Shown one piece after another: positions 47,285 through 57,600 of a stretch of DNA of 64,000 nucleotides. Numbering within the stretch: the first letter of the stretch is position 1; each line of letters opens with the position of its first letter. The translations under genes and the position numbers were made by a program. Source of the DNA: Apium graveolens (taxonomy: Eukaryota; Streptophyta; Magnoliopsida; Apiales; Apiaceae); assembly GCF_009905375.1 (NCBI RefSeq), contig NC_133647.1, forward strand, positions 1,302,001-1,366,000, read 5' to 3'. The notes below the pieces were generated by a model. The model ran no database searches and had not been told where the DNA came from. It was given only the letters and a program-made list of their open reading frames with translations.

Positions 47285-48590
47285 TGTTAGGTCCCAATTT
47301 GTTTGTAGAGGGGGGGTTGAATACAAACAGTACCAAATAATCGAATAAATGCGGAATAAAAAATGTGAAACAAAATTCAAGTTAAATAAAAATATTATTA
47401 AACTTGAAAGGTGTTACAACAACTGTATCGATTACAAGGTATTAATCTCAAATCAATTATCACAAATCTAGAATAAATTTGACATGAACTTTTTCTATTT
47501 TTGCAATAATTAGAATCAAATGCTAAACGCGATTTGAGATTAAGTTCTAGGGATTTTGATCCGCTAGATTGTTACACAAGAACAAGATAAATAATTCTAG
47601 TGGTTTGGATTTAACATTAACAAACTAGAATTTTGATCTTGATGTAAGCAGAGAAGAAAATAAAATGTTTCAAGGCGGCTGCTTTCTTTTCTTTGTTCTT
47701 GAATGTGTTCTGTATGATTGAGATTATTGAGTTGAATGACTTCTGCTTCTATTTATCAACAGCCAAATTAATTGAATTGGAATGACAATCCTTTAAGCTT
47801 GTATGACAATCGGTGAGACTATCCTTTTGAGCTAGCAAGACAATCGTTTGAACCAGCATGACTATCGGTAGGACAATCTTTTGAACTGGCATGACAATCG
47901 GTATGACAATCTTTTGAACTGGCATGACAATCGGTATGACAATCCAGATTGTCATGCTAGTTCATTTTCAATTGTCTTGCTGATTTAAGATTGAATTTAA
48001 TCCAATTAAACTTCTGAAAATTCCTAAAATTAATTCTGAATTAATTAATCAATTAATTTAATTAATCAATAAATTAATCTTTGCAGATATAATTTATTTT
48101 CTTAATTAAATTATATGACTTAATTAATTAATAGAGAATTAATACTAACCCTGAGCAGCATCCATTCTTCTGAATATCTTCTGAAAATCACTGAGAATTA
48201 TGAATCAATTCCACCACTTCATCGTTGACACTCGATGTACTGTCTGGTTCATGAGTGACTAACTTCCGTGACGTTTCTTCATGTCTTGACTTTGACGCTT
48301 TGATTTTCTTCAGATTAAATCCTTGTAATTAATGATACTCTGACGAGATCTCTGTCACTTGATTAAATCCACGATCTTGATTTATATCACTGAGGCATAA
48401 TCAACTTCTTGAACTTCTTCCAGTGAATTACCTCCTCAAGTCTGTAGATGAACCTTGTTTCTGAATCCTTTGACAGATATTACTTTGCGAGATCTCTCTG
48501 ACGGTCGATCCACTATTTACTTATTACATTCTTATTTGAGTTGAATTGAATCCTCGAATATACAAATAGGCCTATGACATATGACTTACA
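47285..48590 (-). repeat. E 5' LTR (1306 bp)
   Basis: Paired with 41124-42430 and nearly identical. Carries the TGACAATC block at 47785-47965. Confidence 0.95.
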
Positions 48591-48595
48591 GTTCT
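48591..48595. repeat. Target-site duplication of element E, right copy (GTTCT)
   Basis: Matches 41119-41123. Confidence 0.95.
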
Positions 48596-49549
48596 CCTCT
48601 ACATGTAGAAAATGGTGGGGTTGTACTACTACGACTGATCATCATAAGTGGTCTTCCTGGCGCGACAAACTCCCGTAATGAGTTCATCATCCAGTTGGAC
48701 AATTCTGCAACACTACCCAGAGCATTTCGATCGAAAGGCTACGAATGGGTGGTTGCCGAAGCTTTGACAAAGTCAAATAGTTTTAATGGTGTTCCCATTG
48801 AATGAAGTATCTCGTAACTTCATTTCCTTTAAAAAATATTTTAAAGATTGAATCTATTCAAGTCTTAACTTGTGGTCTCATCTAGGGGATGACCTTTTGA
48901 AACTTATTATACTTTGAACAGTAGTAGTTCAAGTAGATTTCTAAAAATGATATAAGTATAGTGAAGTATTTGGTAACTTCATCCCTTGTTTTTGCTTATA
49001 TCTAGTAAGTAATTACCTTACACTTGATAAAGGATTCTAGTAAGTTATCCATTGAGATACTTGCATTATTGTTACACTATATATTATCTTGCGAGCTGTA
49101 ATGCTCACTCTTGCTTCATTTGTTCATCACACAACAACAGTTAGGAAAGATGGTCAGACTCAAGCAGACCCAGTGCAAGCGCGTGGGAAGCGTCCTGCGT
49201 CTTCCCGTTGATGTTGTAGCTTCTATAGCTGCAGAGGTAGATCTATTGGTAGATCAGGCATTCTACTTTTGGGAACCAAATATTTTATAGTTATAACTTG
49301 TGGCAGATAATGGCAATTAACTGTAAATTTATCAAGTAATCATTTTGGGTTGTAATAACTTTTAAATTGTGGATTCAAGGACTTGTACTTATTTTAATAT
49401 CATCTCTAAGACTATAACGGGTTGTGGTGTGTGTTAGTGTGGGGTCACAGCATAAGGTTATTTATTATTAATTAAGTGAAGTGATATTGTGGAAAGAAAT
49501 ACCGTGACGACCCGGATCCCTGACCCTGGATCTGGGGGTGTCACAGAAA

Positions 49550-49561
49550 TGGTATCAGAGC
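49550..49561 (+). other. C primer-binding site, tRNA-iMet
   Basis: TGGTATCAGAGC four nt after the LTR end at 49545, the same spacing as D. Confidence 0.92.
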
Positions 49562-49757
49562 TAAGCGCTATAAACCTCAGAGATGATGCGACGATGTAAT
49601 AATAAACTCACAAAGATAATAAGAACTCTTGCCAAGTTCAAGGTCGGCCTACTTAAAGTAGCGCTGATAGTTAAAACCCTTACGGGAACCCTTATAAGTA
49701 TCATGATAGTAACTTAGCTCATTTAATGTGTAGGCGCATGAGATAGAGGACCCTGAG

Positions 49758-50362
49758 ATGTTCGAGCGTGAGCATGATGATGCACTGCTATTTGCCGAGG
49801 ATCAGGAGGAGCCTGAGATGGAGGAGGATTAGGAGGACCCCTCAGAGGAGTCAGAGACAGAGGTTGTTGCTATTTCAGATGAGGAGGACCCGGATGAGGT
49901 CCCAGTGGCTGAGGAGCGTGTCGGAGCTATGGTAGTGTACACTGGTACCCCTTTACCCACACTCCCGGTGGTCAGAGCTCCTACCCCTCCAGCACTATCC
50001 TGGAGCCCATATGATGACAGCTCAGAGACCCATACTTCCAAGCCTAGGTAGACCGAGGAGGCACCCCCAGCGGCTCCGGATTCACCACCTCTCGACCCTG
50101 CCCATAGGCAGTCTTTGTTAGCCCACGGCTATGTTCAGGATGTACTGAGGACCCGAGTGGCTGTTGCTGAGGCCCGGCTGGATGAGGCTAGGAGGGAGTT
50201 GGATGCGGAGAGGGCGGGTAGGCGTACCCGAGCTTATGAGACTAGGGCTGCTATACCCCGATCCTTGAGGAGGGAGCTGACGGGGATAGAGCTCACATCC
50301 CGAGCGAGACTCAGATCGCTCCAGGGGGACAGGCATGGTAGGATCTCCAGGCGGCAGGCCGA
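49758..50362 (+). pseudogene. C pre-gag ORF, first part (interrupted by B)
   Basis: ATG at 49758 (MFEREHDDALLFAEDQ). The frame resumes after B at 61596 and ends at TGA 61651-61653, 221 codons in all. The N-terminal half is Glu/Asp-rich, then Pro-rich, then an Arg/Ala/Glu-rich helical segment (VAVAEARLDEARRELDAERA) likely to form a coiled coil, with a basic tail. Two in-frame TAG codons (49830-49832, 50049-50051). Positionally and locally similar to the D pre-gag ORF (PE..EH..D.LL...DQ). No known domain. Strong G+C richness (about 50200-50360) contrasts with the AT-rich surroundings. Confidence 0.65.
50358..50362. repeat. Target-site duplication of element B, left copy (GCCGA)
   Basis: GCCGA next to the TG at 50363, repeated at 61591-61595. 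Confidence 0.95.
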
Positions 50363-51819
50363 TGTTAGGGCGAAAACACGCGCTAATATTCACGCAAGTA
50401 TACGCGTTCGCAAGTAATATAGAATATTTTCTAGTTCGTTCCCTCAGAGACTCAGACTAAATTATTGTCTAATTTAAACTCACTCACCAATGTATGATTA
50501 CTTCTCAATGTTAAGACACTAATACTTAAACTTGTTGATTAAATATTAACTATAATTAACTACTTAATTAATCACTTAACTAACACTTCAATTTATCAAT
50601 AATAAAACACTCATGAGATCACAACTTCATTATTACTTCCTTCTATAGCCATTGTTATTACCTTTAGCATGTGACATTGATGATATTAATCGAATAACAC
50701 GAAACTGATAAAAGCCAACTTTCATTGTACTAATACCATTCTACCAAGCATCCACAATTAAGATAGAAGTTGAATAATAATCAATTATGTTGAGTTTCTA
50801 TATATCTACAGAAATTGACAACACAACGATTTAAGCACAAGTTATTCCTTTTGATTACATAGGGCAAATAAAACTATTAGAGTTACCCACTAATCATGCA
50901 CAATGTACATGAACCTATGCTAGCATGGCAAGTTCTAAATCTCAAGATCCACCGTCGCTTCACTAGAGATTAACACCCTATCTTATATGTTCGCGACACA
51001 CATAAGACGAATACGCACAACCAATACTAGATATCATGGAATCATCACACACTAAAGTATTAAACGATTAACTAAAGAATTCCATAATAAATCCGTTGCA
51101 ACCCCATGATCACGATTAGCCCATAATAGAACTTATCGTCATCATGGGTTCGTATGAAATCATGATAAACAAACACAAGAAAATAATAACTAAACTAATT
51201 ATATTAAAACAGAGTACGTCACAAGAGTAAATAAGTTCAAAGCAAGAAAACTAGCATCCAACGTTACAACGAAACAAGAATCACAAGAAGATATGCTTCC
51301 TCTTCGTTGCGGTGTGCTAAATCGGTCTTCTTCCTTATCTCCTTCGCTTCTTGCGTAAAAACACAATCTTCTTTTAATCCACACTCGTGAAAACGTCTCA
51401 AATCTACTTATATAATAGTCCCATAAAACTCAGATTACATAGAAGTGGAAACCAAACAGAAGTAGAAGTCCTAAAATAATTTGTCTTTTTTCCCGACCCT
51501 GCGCGGCCGCTCAGCATAGCTGAGCGGGCGCTCAGCTTGCTGCGCGGCCGCTCAGCAATGCTGAGCGGGCGCTCAGACCTCTACTGGAAAAAATCTGATT
51601 TTGCTCCGTTTCTTCGCCGTAATCTGCCCGTTTCTTTCCTCTCGCAATGGTGAACACATGCCAAGGCTTATTCTTGATGATTCCTCCCCCGAAATGCAAC
51701 TAAAACCCTGAAATGCATAAACACTAGAAAAACGCATCAAATACACAAAATACTTGATTCCAAGACACCAATTTAAGCCATTTTAAGACGTTCTAAGTGG
51801 TATAAAATGCCACTTATCA
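50363..51819 (-). repeat. B 3' LTR (1457 bp)
   Basis: TGTTAGGGCG to CCACTTATCA on the plus strand. It is 41 bp longer than the 5' LTR because its palindrome array (51499-51576) has four units instead of two. Confidence 0.95.
51499..51576 (-). repeat. Expanded palindrome array in B 3' LTR
   Basis: In element orientation the units CTGAGCGCCCGCTCAG (perfect palindrome) and CTGAGCGGCCGCGCAG alternate, four in all, against two at 61311-61347. The extra 41 bp is exactly one dimer. Confidence 0.85.
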
Positions 51820-52972
51820 CACCCCCAAACTTAAATCGATGCTTGCCCTCAAGCGTCACAGACTCAAAAACAAATAAAAACATGCATGAATGCAATCTAT
51901 ATGAAAATGCAGCAATCCCCCTTACTACAATTAACCAACCAAATTGCCACATCTCAACGAATGCAGTTAGACAACTAAAGATCAATAAACTCATGCAAAC
52001 GGACATACAGCCAGAAACGTGGTGTGTGCAAATGCTTAACAGATATGCTTCGGAACTAGACCAATTACTATGACTAGACTATCCTCAAGGCAATCCTACG
52101 ATTATACAAAGAATAAAAAAATTCTAGGCACAAAGTGATATACAACACTACAAGAACTCTGGAGCTTATTACGGAATCGTGCTTTTTATTTACAACTCAA
52201 ATGCTTATTTGACCGTGCAATGAGTGAGGTCCACAAAAGACTTATACAATGGTATCCATGTAACGAGCGTTAGGTTAGCGGATCCCAGACTCTAAAAGCC
52301 TTAGGTCACTAGGCACAAAGTCCCCTAAGAACTTAATAACTCGAATACCAAAGAGCACACTCTTGATCAATTATGCATAAACTAAATTTTTTTTTTCTTT
52401 AATAACTTCTGAGCAAGTACGTTTCGCTCCATCTTGCTCAACCCTAGACTACTCGCACCATATGCGAGCCGGCTACTAGCCATTTGACGCCTAGCCACAA
52501 CTAGCAACAACTTCCATATTTTTTTCTCCAATTTTTTTTTCTTTTTCATGCCTTTATCACTAAGAACCTATAATCGAATTCTAAGCATAATAAGTAGATT
52601 GACCTTGAAAACAACCAAATCATAACAACAATCTAGCCCTTACGCATTCTCTAAGACTTAGTGGACTTACAATTGTTTCTAGCATGCATATCAACCTACA
52701 CGACTTAATATCACTTTAATGCTATCACTACACTCGCATCAATATCACAATTCAGTCGATAAATCATTACAAAAGGGATCATGGTAAATGCATGAGCTAC
52801 ATGACATTCATAACAAAAAAAACTATATGGCATAAATTATGCAACTATATGAACTAAACTATCATGAATATGTAACTATATGACACACACACAATATTCC
52901 TTAACTACCACCCCCAAACTAAAAATCTTCACTGTCCTCAGTGAAAGTAGTAGAAAGGAACACAGGGTATAC
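51820..52972 (-). other. B noncoding spacer with PPT and PPT-like copy
   Basis: The PPT AAGTTTGGGGGTG (minus strand, 51832-51820) touches the LTR. A near copy, AGTTTGGGGGTGG, lies at 52920-52908, 53 bp after the ORF2 stop. No coding frame on the element strand. Confidence 0.75.
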
Positions 52973-54145
52973 CTACTCGGAGTCATCATCATCATCACCC
53001 TCAGTGGGTGGAGTATCAGGCGGCGGGTATGCAGAGTCCTCACCAAAAACTGGCCACTGGATATCAGCTCCAAGGCCTCGAAAAGCAGTCCCTAACGCAA
53101 GGGTGAGCTCCTGAGCAAACCTGCTCTGCGTCTCATACATGGCATCCATCCGCTGTGAAAGCCTCCTATTCTGGGCATCAACCATCCCAGCACCCTCCTG
53201 AGCTCTCGAAGAACCAGCCTCATCACGCCCTGGCCTAGCCATAGTAGCACCTCGTGCTGGACGCCCTCCTGGAAGACGATAACCCAGCCCATGCTCCTCA
53301 GGCTCACCACCGGTCCACTCCTGCATCCCATTCAGAGTGCCAGAATCAATCGGAGTTGCTGGCAACTGCAACTGCTCATGAGCCGGCCAGTTCACTCCCA
53401 CTGCTCGGCATAGCTTCGTAACCGTGGATGCATAAGCGATGTTCATATGCTTCGCTCCCCTCAAAAACTTCAGAATTCCTTGGTAGATAAACTCACCAAG
53501 GTCCACATAGTATTCCTCATTCAGAATTCCCCACAACAACTGTGCTCTCTCAACTGTGACCTCGTGTGCATGCGAAGAAGGCAAAATATTAGCACAAATA
53601 AATGCATTCCATGCACGGGCATACCTGTTCATGGCGATCACCGGAAAGTGACGATACTCATTAGTGCCGGTCCTGAAGGTCCAAACTGTGCCCGGTCGAC
53701 AGAGAGTCGCACAAATCAAATCCAAGTCAAAATCCTCAGCAGTCTTTTCATTCCAGTTCTCCTTCTCGGGCTTCCTCTCTCGCTGTCCAATCACACGGCG
53801 AATCGCCGCAGGATGATAATCAACCGTCAGCCCACGGACCACAGAAAACCCATTCTTTTCGGCCTTCGCGTTCGCGTAGAACTCGCGAACAATGCTCATC
53901 GGTACCGCTTCGGGTGACTCACAAAAAGCTATCCACCCCTTCTCTGCAATCATGGGCAGCAACTCACCATCCCTCCCCGATAGTAAAAACCCCCTCTCCT
54001 TCAGGATCGGCTTCCCCAACAGCCTAGTGTACTCCTCCTCCGCGGCTCTTTTAGTTAACCGAGGCCTTGCAGCAGTACCCCTCGATGAAGCAGCAGTAAG
54101 AACTGTGCTGCTGCTGTCAATAGTGCGTGCTCTCTTGGGTGCCAT
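52973..54145 (-). CDS. B ORF2: intact 390-aa post-pol Athila protein
   Basis: ATG at 54145, stop TAG at 52975-52973. Residues 1-30 are Ser/Thr- and Arg-rich. The core (about 35-260) has ESPEAVPMSIVREFYANA, VVRGLTVDYHPAAIRRVIG, CRPGTVWTFRTGTNEYRHFP, NRYARAWNAFICANILPSSH and WGILNEEYYVDLGEFIYQGI. This pattern fits the plant-specific family annotated as putative plant transposon protein. The tail is Gly/Arg/Gln-rich, then acidic (GDDDDDSE). No signal peptide, membrane span or coiled coil is evident. Preceded by a TATA box at 54251-54244 and a palindrome array. Function unknown; nucleic-acid binding or a particle or host-factor role are guesses. Confidence 0.85.
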   Translation of the reverse strand: MAPKRARTIDSSSTVLTAASSRGTAARPRLTKRAAEEEYTRLLGKPILKERGFLLSGRDGELLPMIAEKGWIAFCESPEAVPMSIVREFYANAKAEKNGFSVVRGLTVDYHPAAIRRVIGQRERKPEKENWNEKTAEDFDLDLICATLCRPGTVWTFRTGTNEYRHFPVIAMNRYARAWNAFICANILPSSHAHEVTVERAQLLWGILNEEYYVDLGEFIYQGILKFLRGAKHMNIAYASTVTKLCRAVGVNWPAHEQLQLPATPIDSGTLNGMQEWTGGEPEEHGLGYRLPGGRPARGATMARPGRDEAGSSRAQEGAGMVDAQNRRLSQRMDAMYETQSRFAQELTLALGTAFRGLGADIQWPVFGEDSAYPPPDTPPTEGDDDDDSE

Positions 54146-54243
54146 TGATTCGTGAATAAAAGTGTGTAAGAACTGATTTTTGATATTTGTGAGTGGGTTT
54201 AAGTGTAGGAAGTTTTGTGGGAGATATGTAGGATAGGTGTATG

Positions 54244-54274
54244 TATATATAGGGTATGGATTAGATTAGGGTTT
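54244..54274 (-). promoter_or_regulatory. Candidate internal promoter for B ORF2
   Basis: Minus strand: telo-box AAACCCTAA (54274-54266) then TATATATA (54251-54244), 98 nt before the ATG, exactly as in A. Confidence 0.55.
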
Positions 54275-54390
54275 GGGAATTAAGGGGTAAAATGATGGGG
54301 TAGTGGGAACAAATTGTGGGTTTATGGGCTAAAACTGTTTTTGTGTTTTTTTTTTCTGAACTGTAAAAAAAAAATTCTGGTACTCGACCC

Positions 54391-54509
54391 CTGAGCGGTC
54401 GCTCAGCAAAACTGAGCGGGCGCTCAGCTTGCTGCGCGGTCGCTCAGGAAAGCTGAGCGGGCACTCAGCTTCCTGCGCGGTCGCTCAGCAAAGCTGAGCG
54501 GGCGCTCAG
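54391..54509 (-). repeat. Array of six 16-bp palindromes upstream of B ORF2
   Basis: Element orientation: CTGAGCGCCCGCTCAG, CTGAGCGACCGCGCAG, CTGAGTGCCCGCTCAG, CTGAGCGACCGCGCAG, CTGAGCGCCCGCTCAG, CTGAGCGACCGCTCAG, with 4-5-nt spacers. Bracketed by GACCCC and GGGGTC. A has four units. Confidence 0.85.
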
Positions 54510-54607
54510 GGGGTCACTGGAATTTTTTTTTTCAGCCCCTGTTTTCTGATTTTTTTGTGTTTTTGGATAGGTTATTAACTTCTAAGGGTTCCTGTAACAA
54601 CAATTCA

Positions 54608-54621
54608 TGGGTTGCCTCCCA
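54608..54621 (-). promoter_or_regulatory. Conserved TGGGAGGCAACCCA hairpin after B pol
   Basis: Identical to 8586-8599 in A and at the same place after gag-pol. Confidence 0.45.
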
Positions 54622-54666
54622 CGCAGCGCTTCTTTTTCGTCATTAGCTTGACGTTTCGTACCCTTC

Positions 54667-57600
54667 TCAAGTAGTCAACAAAATGGCACTAACCACTTCT
54701 CGGTTTGCCATGTCCCCATATTAGTGCTTCAACCGCTGACCGTTAACCTTGAATGCTTGGTCCAGATCATTCTCAAAAATTTCCACCGCTCCATGTGGAA
54801 ACACAGTTTTGACAATAAAAGGTCCAGACCACCTTGATTTCAACTTCCCAGGAAAAAGTCGGAGCCGAGAGTTGAATAAAAGAACTTGTTGCCCTGGCAC
54901 AAATAACTTAGGATGTAGCTTCCTATCGTGCCACCTCTTCACCTTTTCCTTATACATTTTGTTATTCTCGTACGCTTGAAGTCAAAATTCATCAAGTTCA
55001 TTAAGCTGAAGCATTCTTTTTTTACCAGCTGCATCTAAATCCAGGTTCAACTTCTTCAATGCCCAGTAGGCCTTATGTTCAAGCTCCGCAGGTAGATGAC
55101 ATCCCTTACCGTAGACCAACTGAAACGGTGACATCCCAAGTGGAGTTTTGTATGCTGTTCTGTAAGCCCAAACAGCTTCATCGAGCTTTAAAGACCAATC
55201 CTTCCTTGACTGACAAACAACCTTCTCTAGAATGCGCTTTATCTCTCTGTTAGACACTTCCGCTTGACCATTTGTTTGCGGATGATAGGCAGTAGCTACT
55301 CGATGATTCACATTATAACGCTGCATCATAGAAGTGAACTTACGGTTGCAAAAATGCGATCCTTCATCACTTATGATTACCCGAGGTGTTCCAAACCTTG
55401 TGAAAATTTGCTTATGAAGAAAATTTAGCACTGCCTTTGCATCATTTGTCGGTAAAGCTTTAACTTCGACCCATTTTGAGACATAATCAACTGCCAGCAA
55501 GATGTACTGATTATTGCAAGACGAGATAAAAGGCCCCATGAAATCGATTCCCCACACATCAAAGACCTCGACTTCAAGCATCACATTTAATGGCATCTCA
55601 TCCTTCCTTGACAAATTTCCCACTCTTTGGCAACGATCACACCTTAAAACAAACTGATGAGCATCCTTGAACAAAGTAGGCCAGAAAAAACCTGCTTGCA
55701 GAATACGAGCTGCCGTCTTCTCACCACCATAGTGTCCACCATAAACCGTGGAATGGCAGTCTCGTAATATCCCCTCCGTCTCACAGAACGGGATACATCT
55801 CCTGATGATCTGGTCAGCTCCCTGTCTAAACAAATATGGTTCATCCCACATATACCACTTCACCTCATGCAGAAACTTCTTCTTTTGAGCGGATGTCAAA
55901 TTAGGAGGCATTATATTGCTGACGAGATAGTTTACAATATCTGCAAACCATGGTTCTTCCTCCTGAATTACAAACAACTGCTCATCCGGAAAAGATTCAT
56001 TGATTAACGTCCTATCCTGTGAAGTAGAATCGGGATTCTCCAATCTAGAGAGATGGTCAGCTACTTGATTCTCAGTACCTTTTCTATCTTTGATCTCTAA
56101 CTCAAATTCCTGAAGTAAAAGCACCCAACGAATGAGTCTCGGCTTCGAATCCTTCTTGGAAACTAGATAGCGAATAGCTGCATGATCAGTGAATACTGTT
56201 ACTTTCGTACCAAGTAGATACGATCGAAATTTCTCAAAACCAAAGACTATAGCCAAAAGCTCCTTCTCAGTAGTGGTGTAGTTCAATTGGGCACCATTTA
56301 AAATCTTACTCGCATAGTAGACCACATGGAAGAGGTTTTTCTTGCGCTGTCCCAGAACTGCACCTACCGCATAATCACTCGCATCACACATCATCTCAAA
56401 CGGTTCTGTCCAATCTGGTGCTGTAATAACTGGTGCAGTGATCAAACTCTTCTTGAGAGTCTCGAATGCTGCCAAACATTCATCATCAAATTTGAAAGGC
56501 ACATCTTTCTCAAGCAAATTGCACAACGGCTTAGATATCTTTGAAAAGTCCTTGATGAATCGTCGATAAAAACCCGCATGACCAAGAAAACTATGAATTT
56601 CTTTCATAGAATTAGGTGGGGGAAGATTTTTAATGACTCCCACCTTGGCCTTGTCCACCTCCAGACCCTTGCTAGAGACCTTATGCCCCAGGATAATGCC
56701 TTCACGCACCATAAAATGACATTTCTCCCAATTGAGCACCAAATTAGTTTCCACGCATCTTTTGAGTTCGGCGCGCAGATTATTCAAACATTCATCATAT
56801 GAGTGTCCAAAGACGGAGAAGTCATCCATGAACACTTCGACGTTATTTCCAATCATGTCAGAGAATATAGCCATCATACATCTCTGAAAAGTGGCTGGGG
56901 CGCCACATAACCCAAACGAAACTCTGCGAAAAGCAAACGTGCCAAATGGACAAGTGAAGGTAGTCTTTTCCTGATCCTCTGGTGCAATACAAATCTGATT
57001 ATACCCGGAATAACCATCCATAAGACAAAAATACTCATGACCCGCCAATCTGTCAAGCATCTGATCAATAAATGGAAGAGGGAAGTGATCCTTCCTTGTG
57101 GCTTTGTTCAATTTTCTATAATCCATGCATACTCTCCATCCTATAACTGTTCGAGTAGGGATGAGCTCATTCTTTTCATTTGCGACCACAGTGATACCTC
57201 CTTTCTTAGGTACACATTGTACGGGGCTCACCCACGAGCTGTCAGAAATAGGATAAATGATGCCTGCATCCAGCCATTTCAGAATTTCTTTCTTCACCAC
57301 TTTCTTCATGATGGGATTCAGTCTTCGCTGTTGTTCCACAGTTGGCTTACTACCTTCCTCTAGCAGAATTTTATGCATATAATATGAAGGACTTATCCCC
57401 TTGATGTCTGCTATGGTCCATCCTATAGCCGATTTGAATTCTCTCAAAATCCTTAAGAGCTTGTCTTCCTCACTACCTGAAAGGTCAGATGAAATAATAA
57501 CAGGTAACGTAGATGAATCACCTAAAAAAGCATACCTCAAGTGTTCAGGTAATGGCTTGAGCTCCAAGGTAGGTGCTTCCTCTATTGATGGTTTGAGCTT

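Larger units (their letters stand above)
41124..48590 (-). mobile_element. Element E: non-autonomous gag-only SIRE-like copia element
   Basis: A 7.47 kb minus-strand element with both LTRs, a tRNA-iMet PBS (47282-47271), an intact gag, a protease stub, and a 2.3 kb post-pol region. INT, RT and RNase H are missing. The LTRs differ at only a few positions, so a pol-less element moved recently, presumably with proteins from a relative. It has the TR-GAG type of layout (terminal repeats plus gag). Confidence 0.9.
38848..49545 (+). repeat. Middle LTR shared by D and C, split by element E
   Basis: The LTR is 38848-41123 plus 48596-49545, about 3.2 kb without E. It lacks about 814 bp present in the D LTR (29280-30093), the junction being at about 39273. 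The left part is about 95 percent like the D LTR by eye; beyond about 48700 similarity falls, to roughly 70 percent near 49100-49200. It ends GGGGGTGTCACA and is followed by a PBS. Confidence 0.85.

Noticed and set aside
51807..52073. An 88-codon antisense ORF with ATG, also present in A at 11091-11357
   Set aside because: Its equal length reflects the close A/B relationship; it runs antisense across the PPT and LTR edge and resembles no protein I know.
54391..54509. Regular repeats and spacers resembling a CRISPR array
   Set aside because: Units are 16 bp with 4-5-nt spacers in a plant retrotransposon, far from CRISPR dimensions.
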